64,000 nt of DNA from Pseudomonas sp. SCB32 (GTDB taxonomy: Bacteria > Pseudomonadota > Gammaproteobacteria > Pseudomonadales > Pseudomonadaceae): the NCBI RefSeq assembly GCF_009189165.1, contig NZ_CP045118.1, positions 6,200,001 through 6,264,000 of the forward strand. Direction: 5' to 3'. Positions 52,301 through 59,451 of the stretch are shown here, piece after piece. The position numbers and the translations under genes are program-made. The notes beneath the pieces are model-generated. The model was not told where the DNA came from, searched no databases, and worked only from the letters and a program-made list of their open reading frames with translations. How positions within the stretch are numbered: the first letter of the stretch is position 1; the number at the start of each line of letters is the position of its first letter.

Positions 52301-53892
52301 ACGTCGAGCGGGCCACGGCTCGATACCCGCCCGCCGTTCTGGTTGCTCAGCTGGCCCGCGCGCAGGTGTTGCGCGCCCTCGCTGATCAGCTTGCCGGCCT
52401 GGCTGTTGTCCAGTGTGCCGCTGATGTTGGCAACCAGGGCGCCGCGGCTACTCAGGGTGCCGCCTTGGTTATTCAGGTTGCCCAGTTGCAGGTTCAGGCT
52501 CTGCTCGGCGCTGAACAGCCCCAGGCGGTTGTCCAGCGCGCCGCCACGGACCTGGATGAACGGCGCGCCGACCTGGCCGCCGATATTGCTCAGTTGCTGG
52601 CCGGAGAGGCTCAGGGCGTTGGCAGCCAGCACGCGGCCCTGGTTGTTGCTCAGGCTACCGGCGCCCAACGTGGTGTTGCTACCGCGCAGGCTGCCGCCCT
52701 GGTTGTCGAGGCTGCCGCTGGCATTCACGTCGAGGTTGCGGCTGGCGACCACGCTGCCGCTGTTGCGCAGGGTCTGGCTGTTGATCGCCACGTCGCCCTG
52801 GGTGTTGCGGCTGTTGTCCGAGTTGACCCCGGCTTCGACGATGCCGTTGTTGCTGACCTGGGCACCCTGCAATTGCACGCGGGAGCCCGCCGCCAGTTGG
52901 CCGCTGTTACTCAATTGTCCGTTGGCCGTCAGTTCGACCGCCCCCGCCGCATAGGCCGGGCCGTTGACGGCAATGTCCTGCGCCTTGGCACGCAGGCTGC
53001 CGACAGTGCTGGTCTGGGCCAGGCTCAGTTGGCCGTTGGCATCGAGCTGGATATCGCCGGCGCTGGCGGCCAGGTTGCCGGCCAGCTTCACCCCCACGCC
53101 CTGCTCGGTGCCCACCAGGCGGATGGCTCCCGCATACATGCCACCCAGCGCCGAACTGTCGATGGCCAGTTGCGGCTTGGCGCTGCCGTTGTCGGCCTTG
53201 GCGGTGGCGGCGAGGGTCTCGGCGTCCACCTGGTTGCGGCCGGTCACCACGGTCAGCTGGTTGGCGTACAGCTCGGCATTGAGTCTGGCGCTGCGGGTGA
53301 TCAGCTCGAACTGGTCGAGGTTGCCGGCATTGAGGCCGGCGCCCTCGATGGCGATCTCGCCGCCGTCGACGTCATAACCCTGCAGGCGCCCGCCGTTGAG
53401 GACCGGCCTGCCGGTGGTGAGGGTGGCGCGCGGGGTGTTGATGAAACCGCAGCCGTTGCAAGTGATGCCGTGCGGGTTGGCGACGATTACATGGGCCGAC
53501 TGGCCGGCGACCTCGGTGTAGCCGCGCAGCTGCGAGCGATTGGCCCCGGTGACCTCGTTGAGGATCTTGGTAGCGGCGGCACCCTTCAGGTTCGGGTTGC
53601 CGATGATGATCCCGCCCAGCTGGGTGGACTGGGTCTTGCCGGTGGCGTTGTTGAGGATCAGGCCGTTCTGGCCGACGCTGTAGTCGGAGAATTTATTGTG
53701 AGAGAGACCCGCACCGTCGGGCGTGGCGATATTCACCACCGGCACGCCATTGCCCGCCACGCCAAGCTGGGTATTGCCGCCCGCCGCCGCATCCACCGCC
53801 AGCTCGGCCGCTGCCGCGACGAGGGGATTGAGGATCAGCAGGCCAGACAAGACGCTGGCAATCAGTTTGCAGGCGGGCTGGCGAATGTCCAT
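43324..53892 (-). CDS. cdiA: CdiA, giant contact-dependent inhibition / filamentous haemagglutinin protein
   Basis: This is a 3522-residue TpsA exoprotein. The Sec signal (about 1-35) is followed by a TPS secretion domain (about 36-290; AELAVDAAAGGNTQLGVAG, SQLRGYTEVAGQSAHVIVANPHGI). Then come many 20-residue haemagglutinin repeats of the LDN-GG type (about 300-1960), a receptor-binding-like central part (about 1985-2560, including NPELTSLKSFLGSDYLLGQLG), and a second repeat block (about 2650-2900, D-SAGRDIN). A DUF637-type pretoxin region (about 3010-3390) leads to a variable C-terminal toxin of about 110 residues. Instead of VENN the junction has YNYLNHTELAALEKE. ATG 53892 is preferred over a GTG 12 codons upstream because homologues begin MDIR/MDVR. 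Confidence 0.9.
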   Translation of the reverse strand: MDIRQPACKLIASVLSGLLILNPLVAAAAELAVDAAAGGNTQLGVAGNGVPVVNIATPDGAGLSHNKFSDYSVGQNGLILNNATGKTQSTQLGGIIIGNPNLKGAAATKILNEVTGANRSQLRGYTEVAGQSAHVIVANPHGITCNGCGFINTPRATLTTGRPVLNGGRLQGYDVDGGEIAIEGAGLNAGNLDQFELITRSARLNAELYANQLTVVTGRNQVDAETLAATAKADNGSAKPQLAIDSSALGGMYAGAIRLVGTEQGVGVKLAGNLAASAGDIQLDANGQLSLAQTSTVGSLRAKAQDIAVNGPAYAAGAVELTANGQLSNSGQLAAGSRVQLQGAQVSNNGIVEAGVNSDNSRNTQGDVAINSQTLRNSGSVVASRNLDVNASGSLDNQGGSLRGSNTTLGAGSLSNNQGRVLAANALSLSGQQLSNIGGQVGAPFIQVRGGALDNRLGLFSAEQSLNLQLGNLNNQGGTLSSRGALVANISGTLDNSQAGKLISEGAQHLRAGQLSNQNGGRVSSRGPLDVQADSLDNRGGKLVSDATLNLAGGSLDNRDQGLVSAGQDLQLTLDSLNNAGAIQSDASLHLNARTVSNAAGGQIAAKGNLNAQLGSLTQSGGELLSQASLQVLAQQIDNHQGGWIGAMQGINLQAAALFNQSGEISSRGALSLRAASVDNSTGRIASDGLLDVHGDSLVNRAGSLVGQGGLSVTGRSLDNSQGGQLLSEGALNLSAQRLDNRQGGWVGALHGIEVQASELFNQGGEISSRASVNIDVGQLDNSAGLIASDDRLTLRGDSLVNRAGSLVGQGGLSLNGGSLDNSQRGTLSSLHDLDLNLADSLDNQAGGQLLSEGTLNLGAAQVDNRAGVLSSGGALRVTGNALNNQGGKLLTDATLSVDAQTLDNRQNGVISAKGALTLRGATLLNSQAGRILAGADLLLTQTRVDNSGQGRIEAAGRVSGQVKALDQHDAGRLIGSTGIDLDFAGGSLDNSGGGLLASPGALSLRNLAQLNNSTGGEISSQQSFLLALADLNNQGGRILSSDALTLQVQGAVDNSQAGVLFGRNQLQLNAAGLNNSLGGTVASQGAIQANINGALDNHADGAMAAGGSLSVGSTSLNNQGGSLSGGQDLTLVTGTTDNQHGRITAQGQLHATTGDLDNRHGILSGQQGQRLQAQAIDNRAGVITTLGRLELGGSRLDNGLGGELSAGGTLQLRVQQLIQQQGRLITGGDLSLDLAGGDFDNQGAVLSVGGLLRIDNLRHLDNRGGEISSQHSFQLNSASLDNGDAGRIISAGQLQLSAGSLRNANLGLLSGWQGLAINAADLDNSSSGTLSSKLGKLDVTLSGRLDNHGEGALVSLGDQHIRAASLNNQGGILSGQGNLDLTIASTLNNSAGGLINAQQHLALRPAQTDILNQGGQISAGSLDFSVRSLDNSGGLLLSQGALRGTLRGTLSGALINANNARLASAGELLLSAASLDNRGGQLASQQRLELNAGSLDNSQRGTLASQQDLVLNLGAGTLDNSADGLLHSASGAISLQAGQLRNQGGTLNSQGDAQLQLSGLLDNSQQGRIQSRAGGLLLQSANLDNSAGGILHSATGLLRVLTGSFNNAAGITQARSLDITARGGIDNRGGHLSAVGGDNRLTTTTLDNQGGGLYAGNLLSLGGDTLLNQGGQIGATTLDFSLGNRLVNQNGLIESAGSLSLTAGAIDNQGGRLRALGQSGSTTLNAGYLDNRGGRLETANTDLALNLGGLANDGGAFLHVGSGQFGVNAGQIAEAGGSFVTTGHLDITADSWSNSSVLQAGWLTLNIGQFTQTASGRLLASQGLTGRGGHWSNDGLLASDGSLDIQLSGTYGGAGRVTSLGALNLAANQLDISQGASVTGGQGVTLGAGTLNNRGRITAAGDLTANTGSLNNLGTLGSAGKLRINTWDLLNDGQSNGALIFSGGDMTLRVGGSLINRYADIYSLGNLDITGATPEALAGALKNISATVESLGDMSLKVRTTENRTDVLNTTAGELLSAAIGVRCYDCSVAPQPGERTPSSHMVWVENYRGELGESSPSAAISAGGNLKVEGQNLLNQASTIAASGNISMMLDSFTNSGVAIGDHSVRRSFEIPYGSDAYGGLFSGGVSFWDQVMEYNAANDPDYDAGLRSPTGDMTRPNLHFWNRGWDESLSLVTIRQGGREAPRFAQFGSIRLDFPGTSPFADFQMPHYQPGALVDAPAVVKNATFFDELTIQSPGSSFVSAVVQAGGNVAINATQDLKNSVIREGVPQSSGASRVGDTGVAGNSANVVALNAQLPPDLAQQQVNPVTLPGFSLPTGSNGLFRLSGQEGTQSSAQTVTGDGNYSFAGQSISLSQRERTIDATTSLTADLQRSDATTTGTVQRSATSVDSTDSVQLNGAAAAQGAAASASLNVAQVQGVPSTARPDNRHKYLIETNPELTSLKSFLGSDYLLGQLGYDPDHSQKRLGDGLYEQCLIRDAVIARTGQRYIDGLTSDEGLFKYLMDNAIAYKDSLHLSLGVGLTAEQVAALTHDLVWLEEAIVNGEKVLVPVVYLAQANNRLAPNGALIQGQNLSLISGGNLLNQGTLRASGDLAASAANLDNSGLIEASGRLDLLALNTLSNTQGGIIKGRDVSLSALTGDVINQRSVTVHEGGIGNRTWTQSFADSTARIEAAGKLDISAGRDINNLGGAISSGSDLAMQAGRDINLHSVELENGTTRGRNYNQSTTQLGSEISVGRDFTLDAGRDISVVGSRIDVGRDAGISAGRDVTLASAADEQHSYDKSKKVTTQEDHVTQRGTELSAGRDVLIAAGNDLTLISSKVSAGNEAYLVAGDKIAILAANDSDYSLYDKKDKGAWGSKQTRHDEVTDVKAVSSEISAGGDITLLSGGDQKYQAAKLDAGNDIAIVSGGAVTFEAVKDLHQEAHSKEDSDLSWSSSSGKGRTDETVRQSELIAQGNLAIKAVDGLKIDYKQIDKASVSQAIDAMVKADPNLAWLKDAEQRGDVDWRAVKEFHDSYSYSNSGMGAAPSLAIAIVAAAYLGPIVGPVASNLAVGTINNGGDVGQGLKYATNSDALKSYAIAAAMAYITPEYFDKALNTQTNTITDKVSAVDLSTVSGASRFAANQAMQSLTNTALNKAMGQGGSFGDALKDSVYNTFAAVGFNAIGDFGVTHGLKSGDAQMVVMHALMGGLAAQARGDSFAAGAIGAGLNEAVVADLDKLVSGYSPENREAMLTMASQLTGLIGVVAIDPGASYDKLETGAWSARNSTQYNYLNHTELAALEKESSECKAKGNCAEVKEKFRALSVANDDQLASVCAASPAMCIEQYNYLVNERQANQLKIEDIYSNDAVPLSIKMDLPAYNLQNINATGTVVQAGVAQNLVEKGVSQENASLAAAIFAAVTGGMAGKAKGGATAPKPLVSKGADVTPEVIQKALQGDKNISAQNAVSLPAVQRYVDRLLAGEVAPAIKMDGNVIVDGNHRYIAAKILGREPDVVPGTLSPSKVDRTKPVVELKIDPTDWGNK

Positions 53893-53995
53893 TTTGCGCG
53901 TCTCGTCACGGAAACCGGGACGCAACACTAGCTTCAGGTCATTTTTTAGCCGAGTCGGTGCTTTCCCAACTTGCCGTCTGACACATCCTCATCCG

Positions 53996-55696
53996 TCAGA
54001 AGAACAAATCGACCCGGAAGTAGATGGGGTGCTCACCGTGATCGACGATGTCGGGGCGCTCCAGCGAGTGCGCGAAGGTCACGGCGGCGGCGGCGTACTG
54101 CCCGCGCGCGCTGAACTCCACGCCCTGGCCGCTCATGCGCCCGGAGAGCTCCGGGTTGTAGCGACCGCGCTCGATGGCGCCGAAGTCGTAGGCGTAGGCC
54201 ACGCCGTATTCCTGCAGCCAGGGCAGCAGCGGCTCCCAGGTCACGGCGCGGCGCCAGCGCAAATGGTTGCGCCAGTAGTAGCCGGAGTCGCCGGAGAGGG
54301 TCTGGTCCTTGAAGCCGCGTATCGAGGTGAGGCCGCCCAGGCTGATGCGCTGGGGGCTGTAGAGCGCGTCTTCGCTGTGCTGGCCGGTGGCGAGGCTCTC
54401 GATGCTGAAGGCTTCGTCCCACAGCGTGAAGGGCTGCAGGTAGCTCAGGGTGAGGCTGTATTTGCTGTAGCGGGCCTTGGGCGCACCCGGTGCCGCATCG
54501 TGGTCGTCATCCTGCGCGCCGAAGGCGCCAATGCCGCGCTGCCAGCCGGCATCCAGGTTGACGAAGGCGCTGCCGACGCGCCGGCCATGGTTGACGCCCA
54601 GGCGGAATTCACTGAGCTGGGTGCTGGAGACGTCCAGCAGGGTGTCGTCGATGTAGTTGCGGGTGCGCTGGTGGCTGAGGCCCAGGTTGACGGCGGTCGT
54701 GCTCACGTCGTCGCGGTGGACCACCCGCTCGGCGCCCAACTGGTGGGTCTCGTTATCGCCGTCGTACTTGAAGGCGAAGCCGGAGTCCTCGTTGCGGGTG
54801 CGGTAATAGTTGCGGCTGTAGCTGTAGTTGAAGGTCCACCAGCCGTAGGGGACGCTGTACCAGAGGCTCTGGTTGTCGGAGTGTTTCCAGTGGTCACTGA
54901 CCACGTCCTGCCCGGCGCGCAGGCCGAACTGGTCGGCCAGGCCCAGCGGGCTGTCCCAGTCCAGGCCGACGCCGGCCTGCTGTTCGCCGGAGGTGGAGTC
55001 GCCGTTGTTGTCGCGGCTGGCCGACACGCGCCAGGGCTTGCTGCGCTCGCCCTTGAGCTGCACGCGGCTGCCGCCGACGTCCTTGCCCGGCACCAGTTCC
55101 ATCTGCGCCTGGCGCGAGGGCAGGCGATTGATCTGGTCGACCAGTTGCTCCAGGTCGCGCAGGTTCAGCAGGTCGCCGGCGTGGCCGGGGAAGGTCATCG
55201 CCAGCTCTCGCGGCGAAGCCAGCTCGGATTGGTCGAAGCCTTCGAAGCGGCCTTCGACCACGATGACCTTCAGCTCGCCGCTGGAAAGGTCCTGCTGCGG
55301 CAGGTAGGCGCGGGTGGTAACGAAGCCACGGCCAAGATAGTTGTCGGTGATGGCCTTGAGCAGCTCGTTGAGCTGGCTGACCCCCAGGCAGTGATTACGG
55401 TAGGGCGCGAGCAAGGCTTCACGGGAGCGCTCGTCGAGGTGCTCGGCGCCTTCGAGGGTGATGGCGCGGATGGTGAAGCAGCGCGTATCCGGCGCGGCGG
55501 TGATCGGCGCCTCGGCGGGCGCCTGGCCGGGGAGTTGCTGGAGTTCCTCCAGGCGCTGACGCTGTTCGCGCAGGAGTTGCTCCTGGCGCTGGCGCTGAAG
55601 GTCGTTGTCACCCGGCGATGGAAGTGGCGCGGCAAGAGCGGCCGAGGCAATGCAGAATGCCAGGAGCGGCATCCAGCCACGGTAAAGAACGTGCAT
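53996..55696 (-). CDS. cdiB: CdiB, two-partner outer-membrane transporter
   Basis: This is a 566-residue outer-membrane protein of the FhaC/ShlB (TpsB) family. After the signal peptide (MHVLYRGWMPLLAFCIASAALA) comes a Gln/Arg-rich helix (about 28-55). Two POTRA domains follow (about 70-225; CFTIRAITLEGAEHLDE, NLRDLEQLVDQINRLPS), then a 16-strand barrel with conserved GLTSIRGFKDQTLSGDSGYYWRNHL near 440-465 and a C-terminal aromatic end (YFRVDLFF). It exports CdiA, whose gene begins 103 bp downstream. ATG 55696 has AAAGGG at correct spacing; the upstream in-frame ATG 55714 does not. Confidence 0.9.
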   Translation of the reverse strand: MHVLYRGWMPLLAFCIASAALAAPLPSPGDNDLQRQRQEQLLREQRQRLEELQQLPGQAPAEAPITAAPDTRCFTIRAITLEGAEHLDERSREALLAPYRNHCLGVSQLNELLKAITDNYLGRGFVTTRAYLPQQDLSSGELKVIVVEGRFEGFDQSELASPRELAMTFPGHAGDLLNLRDLEQLVDQINRLPSRQAQMELVPGKDVGGSRVQLKGERSKPWRVSASRDNNGDSTSGEQQAGVGLDWDSPLGLADQFGLRAGQDVVSDHWKHSDNQSLWYSVPYGWWTFNYSYSRNYYRTRNEDSGFAFKYDGDNETHQLGAERVVHRDDVSTTAVNLGLSHQRTRNYIDDTLLDVSSTQLSEFRLGVNHGRRVGSAFVNLDAGWQRGIGAFGAQDDDHDAAPGAPKARYSKYSLTLSYLQPFTLWDEAFSIESLATGQHSEDALYSPQRISLGGLTSIRGFKDQTLSGDSGYYWRNHLRWRRAVTWEPLLPWLQEYGVAYAYDFGAIERGRYNPELSGRMSGQGVEFSARGQYAAAAVTFAHSLERPDIVDHGEHPIYFRVDLFF

Positions 55697-55862
55697 CCTT
55701 TCGATCCCTTTCATCTGGCGAGCCGGCCAGCTCACCCCAAAGGGTCGATACGATCATAAATGAAACATGGTATCTACAGGCCGCCACCCGCCTTGGATGT
55801 AAGACATTTCCCATTTTGATGAAAATCGGCGCACAGGAGCCATTCTCCCGTGCGCCGGATCG

Positions 55863-56111
55863 TCACGGCTTGGGCACCAACGCCGGCAGCAGTTGGCGGG
55901 AGATCGCCTCGCGCACGGCGGGCAGCAGAGTGGCGTTGCCGACCAGCAGTTCTTCCACCAGGCGGCGCAGGGCCATGGAGCGTTCCGGGGTCAGGGCGCG
56001 CACGGCGTATTCGCAGGCTTGCTCCGCGCTGACGTCCGGCGGTACGGCGAAGCCCAGCGCCTGCAGGCGTTCACGGAAATCGTCCTGGTCGATCAGGTCG
56101 GCGTGCATCAT
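55863..56111 (-). CDS. small conserved hypothetical protein upstream of cdiB
   Basis: This is an 82-residue soluble protein with two acidic helices (LIDQDDFRERLQALGF, VSAEQACEYAVRALTPERSMALRRLVEELLVGNATLLPAV). AGGAGAACTGCC precedes ATG 56111. It is on the same strand as cdiB and 166 bp upstream, so it could be part of the same expression unit or have its own promoter. No family is recognised. Confidence 0.65.
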   Translation of the reverse strand: MMHADLIDQDDFRERLQALGFAVPPDVSAEQACEYAVRALTPERSMALRRLVEELLVGNATLLPAVREAISRQLLPALVPKP

Positions 56112-56396
56112 GGCAGTTCTCCTGGGAGCGGCTTGGTTTCCACCGATTCTGGTAAGCCCGGCGAGGGGCGGCAAGCACCCGGCCGACGGAATGTCCTCAA
56201 CGGGCAAGCACAGGTCGTTTTCGGCTAACCGCACCAACAACCCGACAGGCAGACTCCAAGCCATGCAGAACCCGCGCGCCGTGCCGGCCCGGGCTTTGAA
56301 CACACTGAGAGGCCGACACCGGCTCGCTTTGTCCCCTGTCACGCGTCGGGCGTCCCAGGGGATTTTTTTTGCCCTCGCGCAATCGCTCGTCGATGG

Positions 56397-57281
56397 CTAG
56401 ACGACCGTGCGGCAGTGCTGCCAGAAGGACTCGAAGCCCGGCGAGAGGAACTTGCAGCGCTGGCGCAGCATGTAGAAGCGCCGCCGCAGCGGTGGCAGGC
56501 TGCTGCGCAGTTCCACCAGCTTTCCCGACACAAGCTGTTCCTCCACTACCCAGCGCGACAGGCAGCTGATCCCCAGCCCAGCGGCGACGCTGTGCTTGAT
56601 GGCTTCCGAGCTGCCCAGGTCCAGGCTGTCCTCCAGGTAGTGCAGGTGGCCCAGCAGGGCGTGGCTGACCTCCTCGCGCGTGCCCGAGCCCGGCTCGCGC
56701 AGCAGCCAGCGGGCGCGGCGCAGCGCCTCGCGGGAGACCTGCGTGTGCGACGCCAACGGGTGTCCCGGCGCCGCCACCACGATCAGGCTGTCCTCCAGCC
56801 AGGGCTCCACCAGCAGCCCTGGCTCGTGGCAGGGGCCTTCGATCAGGCCGATGTCCGCGGCGAAGGCCACCACGTCGCTCACCGCCGCACCGGTATTGCC
56901 GATGTGGGCGTTCACCCGCACACCCGGCTGCACCTGGTCGAACGACGCCAGCAGGCGCGGCAGCACGTAGTTGCCGATGGTGCTGCTGGCCGCCACCGTC
57001 AGGCTCGCCTGCGGAATATCAGAAGCTGTGAACTGCTGTTCCAGCTGCGTCATGGCATCCAGCAGGCGTTGCGCCTGGGGCAGGAAGCGGCGGCCGACCT
57101 CGCTCAGTTGCAGTCGCTTGCCGACCCGGTCGAACAAGCGCGTGGAGAGTTGCGACTCCAGCTCGTTGAGGGCGGCGCTGGTGGCCGACTGCGACAACGA
57201 AATGGATTCCGCCGCAGCCGTGGTGCTGCCAGTGCGGGCCACTGCGCAGAAGATCTGGAGCTGGCGAAAGCTGAGGGCCAT
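56397..57281 (-). CDS. LysR-family transcriptional regulator (CbbR/CysL-like)
   Basis: This is a 294-residue regulator. The winged helix-turn-helix at 3-62 reads LSFRQLQIFCAVARTGSTTAAAESISLSQSATSAALNELESQL. The inducer domain (about 90-290) starts LTVAASSTIGNYVLPRLLASF, the pattern of the CbbR/CysL/YeiE subfamily, whose members often control sulfur or carbon assimilation genes. It is divergent from the sulfite-oxidase-like gene, with a TACCTG-N5-CAGGTA palindrome 10 bp before its own start. It therefore likely controls that operon and itself. Confidence 0.87.
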   Translation of the reverse strand: MALSFRQLQIFCAVARTGSTTAAAESISLSQSATSAALNELESQLSTRLFDRVGKRLQLSEVGRRFLPQAQRLLDAMTQLEQQFTASDIPQASLTVAASSTIGNYVLPRLLASFDQVQPGVRVNAHIGNTGAAVSDVVAFAADIGLIEGPCHEPGLLVEPWLEDSLIVVAAPGHPLASHTQVSREALRRARWLLREPGSGTREEVSHALLGHLHYLEDSLDLGSSEAIKHSVAAGLGISCLSRWVVEEQLVSGKLVELRSSLPPLRRRFYMLRQRCKFLSPGFESFWQHCRTVV

Positions 57282-57290
57282 GGGCTTATC

Positions 57291-57307
57291 TACCTGTTTT
57301 TCAGGTA
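57291..57307. promoter_or_regulatory. palindrome TACCTG-N5-CAGGTA at the LysR promoter
   Basis: A perfect 6-bp inverted repeat lies 10 bp upstream of the LysR start codon. It is followed by an AT-rich stretch (57307-57350) shared by both divergent promoters. It is probably an autoregulatory site. Confidence 0.45.
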
Positions 57308-57388
57308 TTTAATACAGGAACTATTCATTTAACAAATTAATACCCGGCACTTACCGTGCTCCCCGTGACCTCACCTGAGGAGCGAAGG

Positions 57389-57559
57389 ATGCACACCCTC
57401 ACTGTCGAAACCGAAACCAGACCACTGGCCCGGTACCGCACCCCGCTGTTCTGCCTGCCTCTGGGCGCTGCCCTGGCCTGCGCGGCGGTCCTCCCCGGAA
57501 TGCTCGCGTGGCCGTCCTGCAACGGCGCCTGCGTCCTGCTCCGACTGGTCCTGGTATGA
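57389..57559 (+). CDS. small membrane protein before the sulfite-oxidase-like gene
   Basis: This is a 56-residue frame: a polar N-terminus (MHTLTVETETRPLARYRTP), then one strongly hydrophobic segment (LFCLPLGAALACAAVLPGMLAW), then a Cys-containing tail. GAGGAGCGAAGG gives a good ribosome-binding site and the next gene starts 13 bp after its stop. It could be a small membrane partner or only a translated leader; no family is recognised. Confidence 0.5.
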   Translation: MHTLTVETETRPLARYRTPLFCLPLGAALACAAVLPGMLAWPSCNGACVLLRLVLV

Positions 57560-57572
57560 AGGAGCCGAGCGC

Positions 57573-58805
57573 ATGAGTGATTCCCGGCAGAGTGGCGGCT
57601 TCGATCGCCGCCAGTTCCTCCAGGCCGCCCTGCTCGCGGGTGCGGGCTTGGCCACCCAACCGCTCCAGGTATTGGCGGCAAACGTCGCCCGGCAGCCCTT
57701 CGGCAATGGCGATCGGGAGCTGATCGCCTATCCGCAGAAGCGCCCGCTGATGCGCATCACCACGCGTCCGCCGCACCTGGAAACGCCCTTCGAGGTGTTC
57801 GACGAGGGCCTGCTGACGCCCAACGACGCCTTCTTCGTGCGCTATCACCTGGCCAACATTCCCACCCGCATCGACCCGGCCGACTACCGCCTGCGCGTGC
57901 ATGGCCAGGTGCGCCAGGCGCTGGACCTCGACCTTGCGACGCTGAAGTCGCTGGGCGAGGCCGTCACCGTGGTCGCCGTCAACCAGTGCTCCGGCAACAG
58001 CCGCGGTTACTTCGAGCCACGGGTCTTCGGTGCCCAGCTGGGCCACGGTTCGATGGGTAATGCGCGCTGGGTCGGCCTGCCGCTGCGCACGCTGCTGAAC
58101 CATGCCGGTGTGCTGGATGGCGCGCGCCAGGTCACCTTCCGTGGGCTGGACCAGCCCGTGCTGCCGGCCACCCCGAGCATGACCAAGGCCATCGATATCG
58201 AGCACGCGCTGAGCGCCGAACCACTGATCGCCTGGAGTATGAACGGCGAGGACCTGCCCCTGCTCAATGGCTATCCGATCCGCCTGGTGCTGCCGGGTTA
58301 CTTCGGTACCTACTGGATCAAGCACCTGAGCGAGATCGAGGTCATCGACCACGAATTCGACGGCTTCTTCATGCAGAAGGCCTACCGGGTCCCCGATAAC
58401 GATTGCCAGTGCCTGCCGGCCGGCAGCGCGCTGACCAGCAGCCGCCCCATCGGCCGCCTGCCGGTGCGCTCGTTCGTGACCAGCCTGCGCGAGGGCCAGA
58501 CCCTTCACCTGGGGCAGAACCAGGCCCTGCGCGGGATCGCCTTCGATGGCGGCAGCGGCATCCGCAGCGTGGAGATTTCCGATGACGGCGGGCGCAGCTG
58601 GCTGCCCACGCGACTCGGCGAAGACCTGGGCAACTACTCCTTCCGCGAATGGCGCACCGAGTGGAAGCCGCGCCAGAGAGGGGTCATTCACCTGCAAGTG
58701 CGGGCCCGGAACGCACGGGGCGACACGCAGCCGACGGAGCCGACCTGGAACCCCGGCGGCTATGCCCGTCACTCGATCGAATCACTGCCGTTGCACATCA
58801 TCTAG
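57573..58805 (+). CDS. Tat-exported sulfite oxidase-type molybdoenzyme (SorA-like)
   Basis: This is a 410-residue periplasmic protein. The twin-Arg-type leader FDRRQFLQAALLAGAGLA (10-27) suggests folded export with cofactor. The molybdopterin domain contains TPNDAFFVRYHLANIP near 81-96 and the Mo-ligating Cys139 in VNQCSGNSRGYFEP; WSMNGEDLPLLNGYPIRLVLPGYFGTYWIKHL near 224-255 is typical of sulfite oxidases. A C-terminal Mo-co dimerisation domain is at about 285-410. It should oxidise sulfite or a related sulfur compound and pass electrons to the dihaem cytochrome encoded 16 bp downstream. Confidence 0.87.
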   Translation: MSDSRQSGGFDRRQFLQAALLAGAGLATQPLQVLAANVARQPFGNGDRELIAYPQKRPLMRITTRPPHLETPFEVFDEGLLTPNDAFFVRYHLANIPTRIDPADYRLRVHGQVRQALDLDLATLKSLGEAVTVVAVNQCSGNSRGYFEPRVFGAQLGHGSMGNARWVGLPLRTLLNHAGVLDGARQVTFRGLDQPVLPATPSMTKAIDIEHALSAEPLIAWSMNGEDLPLLNGYPIRLVLPGYFGTYWIKHLSEIEVIDHEFDGFFMQKAYRVPDNDCQCLPAGSALTSSRPIGRLPVRSFVTSLREGQTLHLGQNQALRGIAFDGGSGIRSVEISDDGGRSWLPTRLGEDLGNYSFREWRTEWKPRQRGVIHLQVRARNARGDTQPTEPTWNPGGYARHSIESLPLHII

Positions 58806-58821
58806 AACGGGAACGCCTGCC

Positions 58822-59451
58822 ATGCCTGCAATCAGATTCCTGCTCGCGCTCGCCTGCGCCGGCCTGCTGGCGGCAACGGCCGTCAGCGCCGAGCCGGTGA
58901 GCATCGAGTTGCCCAAGGAAACCGCGCGCCTGACGCCGTCGGAGCTGCCCGGCTACGCCATCGCCAACCAGAAATGCACCATTTGCCATTCGGCGGACTA
59001 CATCCTGCTGCAGCCTCCGGGCATGAGCGAAAGCCAATGGCGCGGCGAAGTGGCGAAGATGCAGCACGCCTACGGGGCGCCCGTCGACGACCAGCAGGCC
59101 GATGTGATCGCGGCCTATCTGGCCGATACCTATTCCGGCAAGCCCCATGCGCAGACTGTCGCCGCGCAGGCGGCGACGCCCAGCCCGGCGAAGCAGGATG
59201 CCCGCAGCCTGCTCGACGCCAACGGCTGCCTGGGTTGCCACGCGCTCGACCGCACCGTGGTCGGCCCGGCCTACCAGGCGGTGGCAGGGCGCTACCGGGA
59301 TGATCCGCAGGCGCTGCAGAGTGTGACCGAACACATTCGCCAGGGCGGGGTCGGTCGCTGGGGGCAGATCCCGATGCCGCCCTTCCCGGCGTTGGACGAT
59401 GCGCAACTGAAGACACTCGCCGAGTTCATCCTCGGCCAGCCCACGCCCTAA
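58822..59451 (+). CDS. dihaem cytochrome c, electron acceptor of the SorA-like enzyme
   Basis: This is a 209-residue exported protein. Signal peptide MPAIRFLLALACAGLLAATAVSA precedes two c-type haem sites, CTICH at 52-56 (within YAIANQKCTICHSADYILLQPPGMSESQW, the SorB-like pattern) and CLGCH at 136-140. The probable Met axial ligands lie in PPGMS and in the GQIPMPP segment near 187. An Ala/Thr-rich linker separates the two lobes, so it looks like a fusion of a SorB-like domain and a class I cytochrome. Its stop overlaps the converging hydrolase gene by four bases. Confidence 0.87.
   Translation: MPAIRFLLALACAGLLAATAVSAEPVSIELPKETARLTPSELPGYAIANQKCTICHSADYILLQPPGMSESQWRGEVAKMQHAYGAPVDDQQADVIAAYLADTYSGKPHAQTVAAQAATPSPAKQDARSLLDANGCLGCHALDRTVVGPAYQAVAGRYRDDPQALQSVTEHIRQGGVGRWGQIPMPPFPALDDAQLKTLAEFILGQPTP

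Noticed and set aside
53893..53928. GTG start 12 codons upstream for cdiA
   Set aside because: The residues before MDIR do not resemble known signal peptides of the family, and homologues that I recall start at this Met.
57399..58772. Minus-strand 457-codon frame across the molybdoenzyme gene
   Set aside because: Shadow of the sulfite-oxidase-like gene, whose plus frame carries the conserved Mo-ligand Cys and Tat leader.
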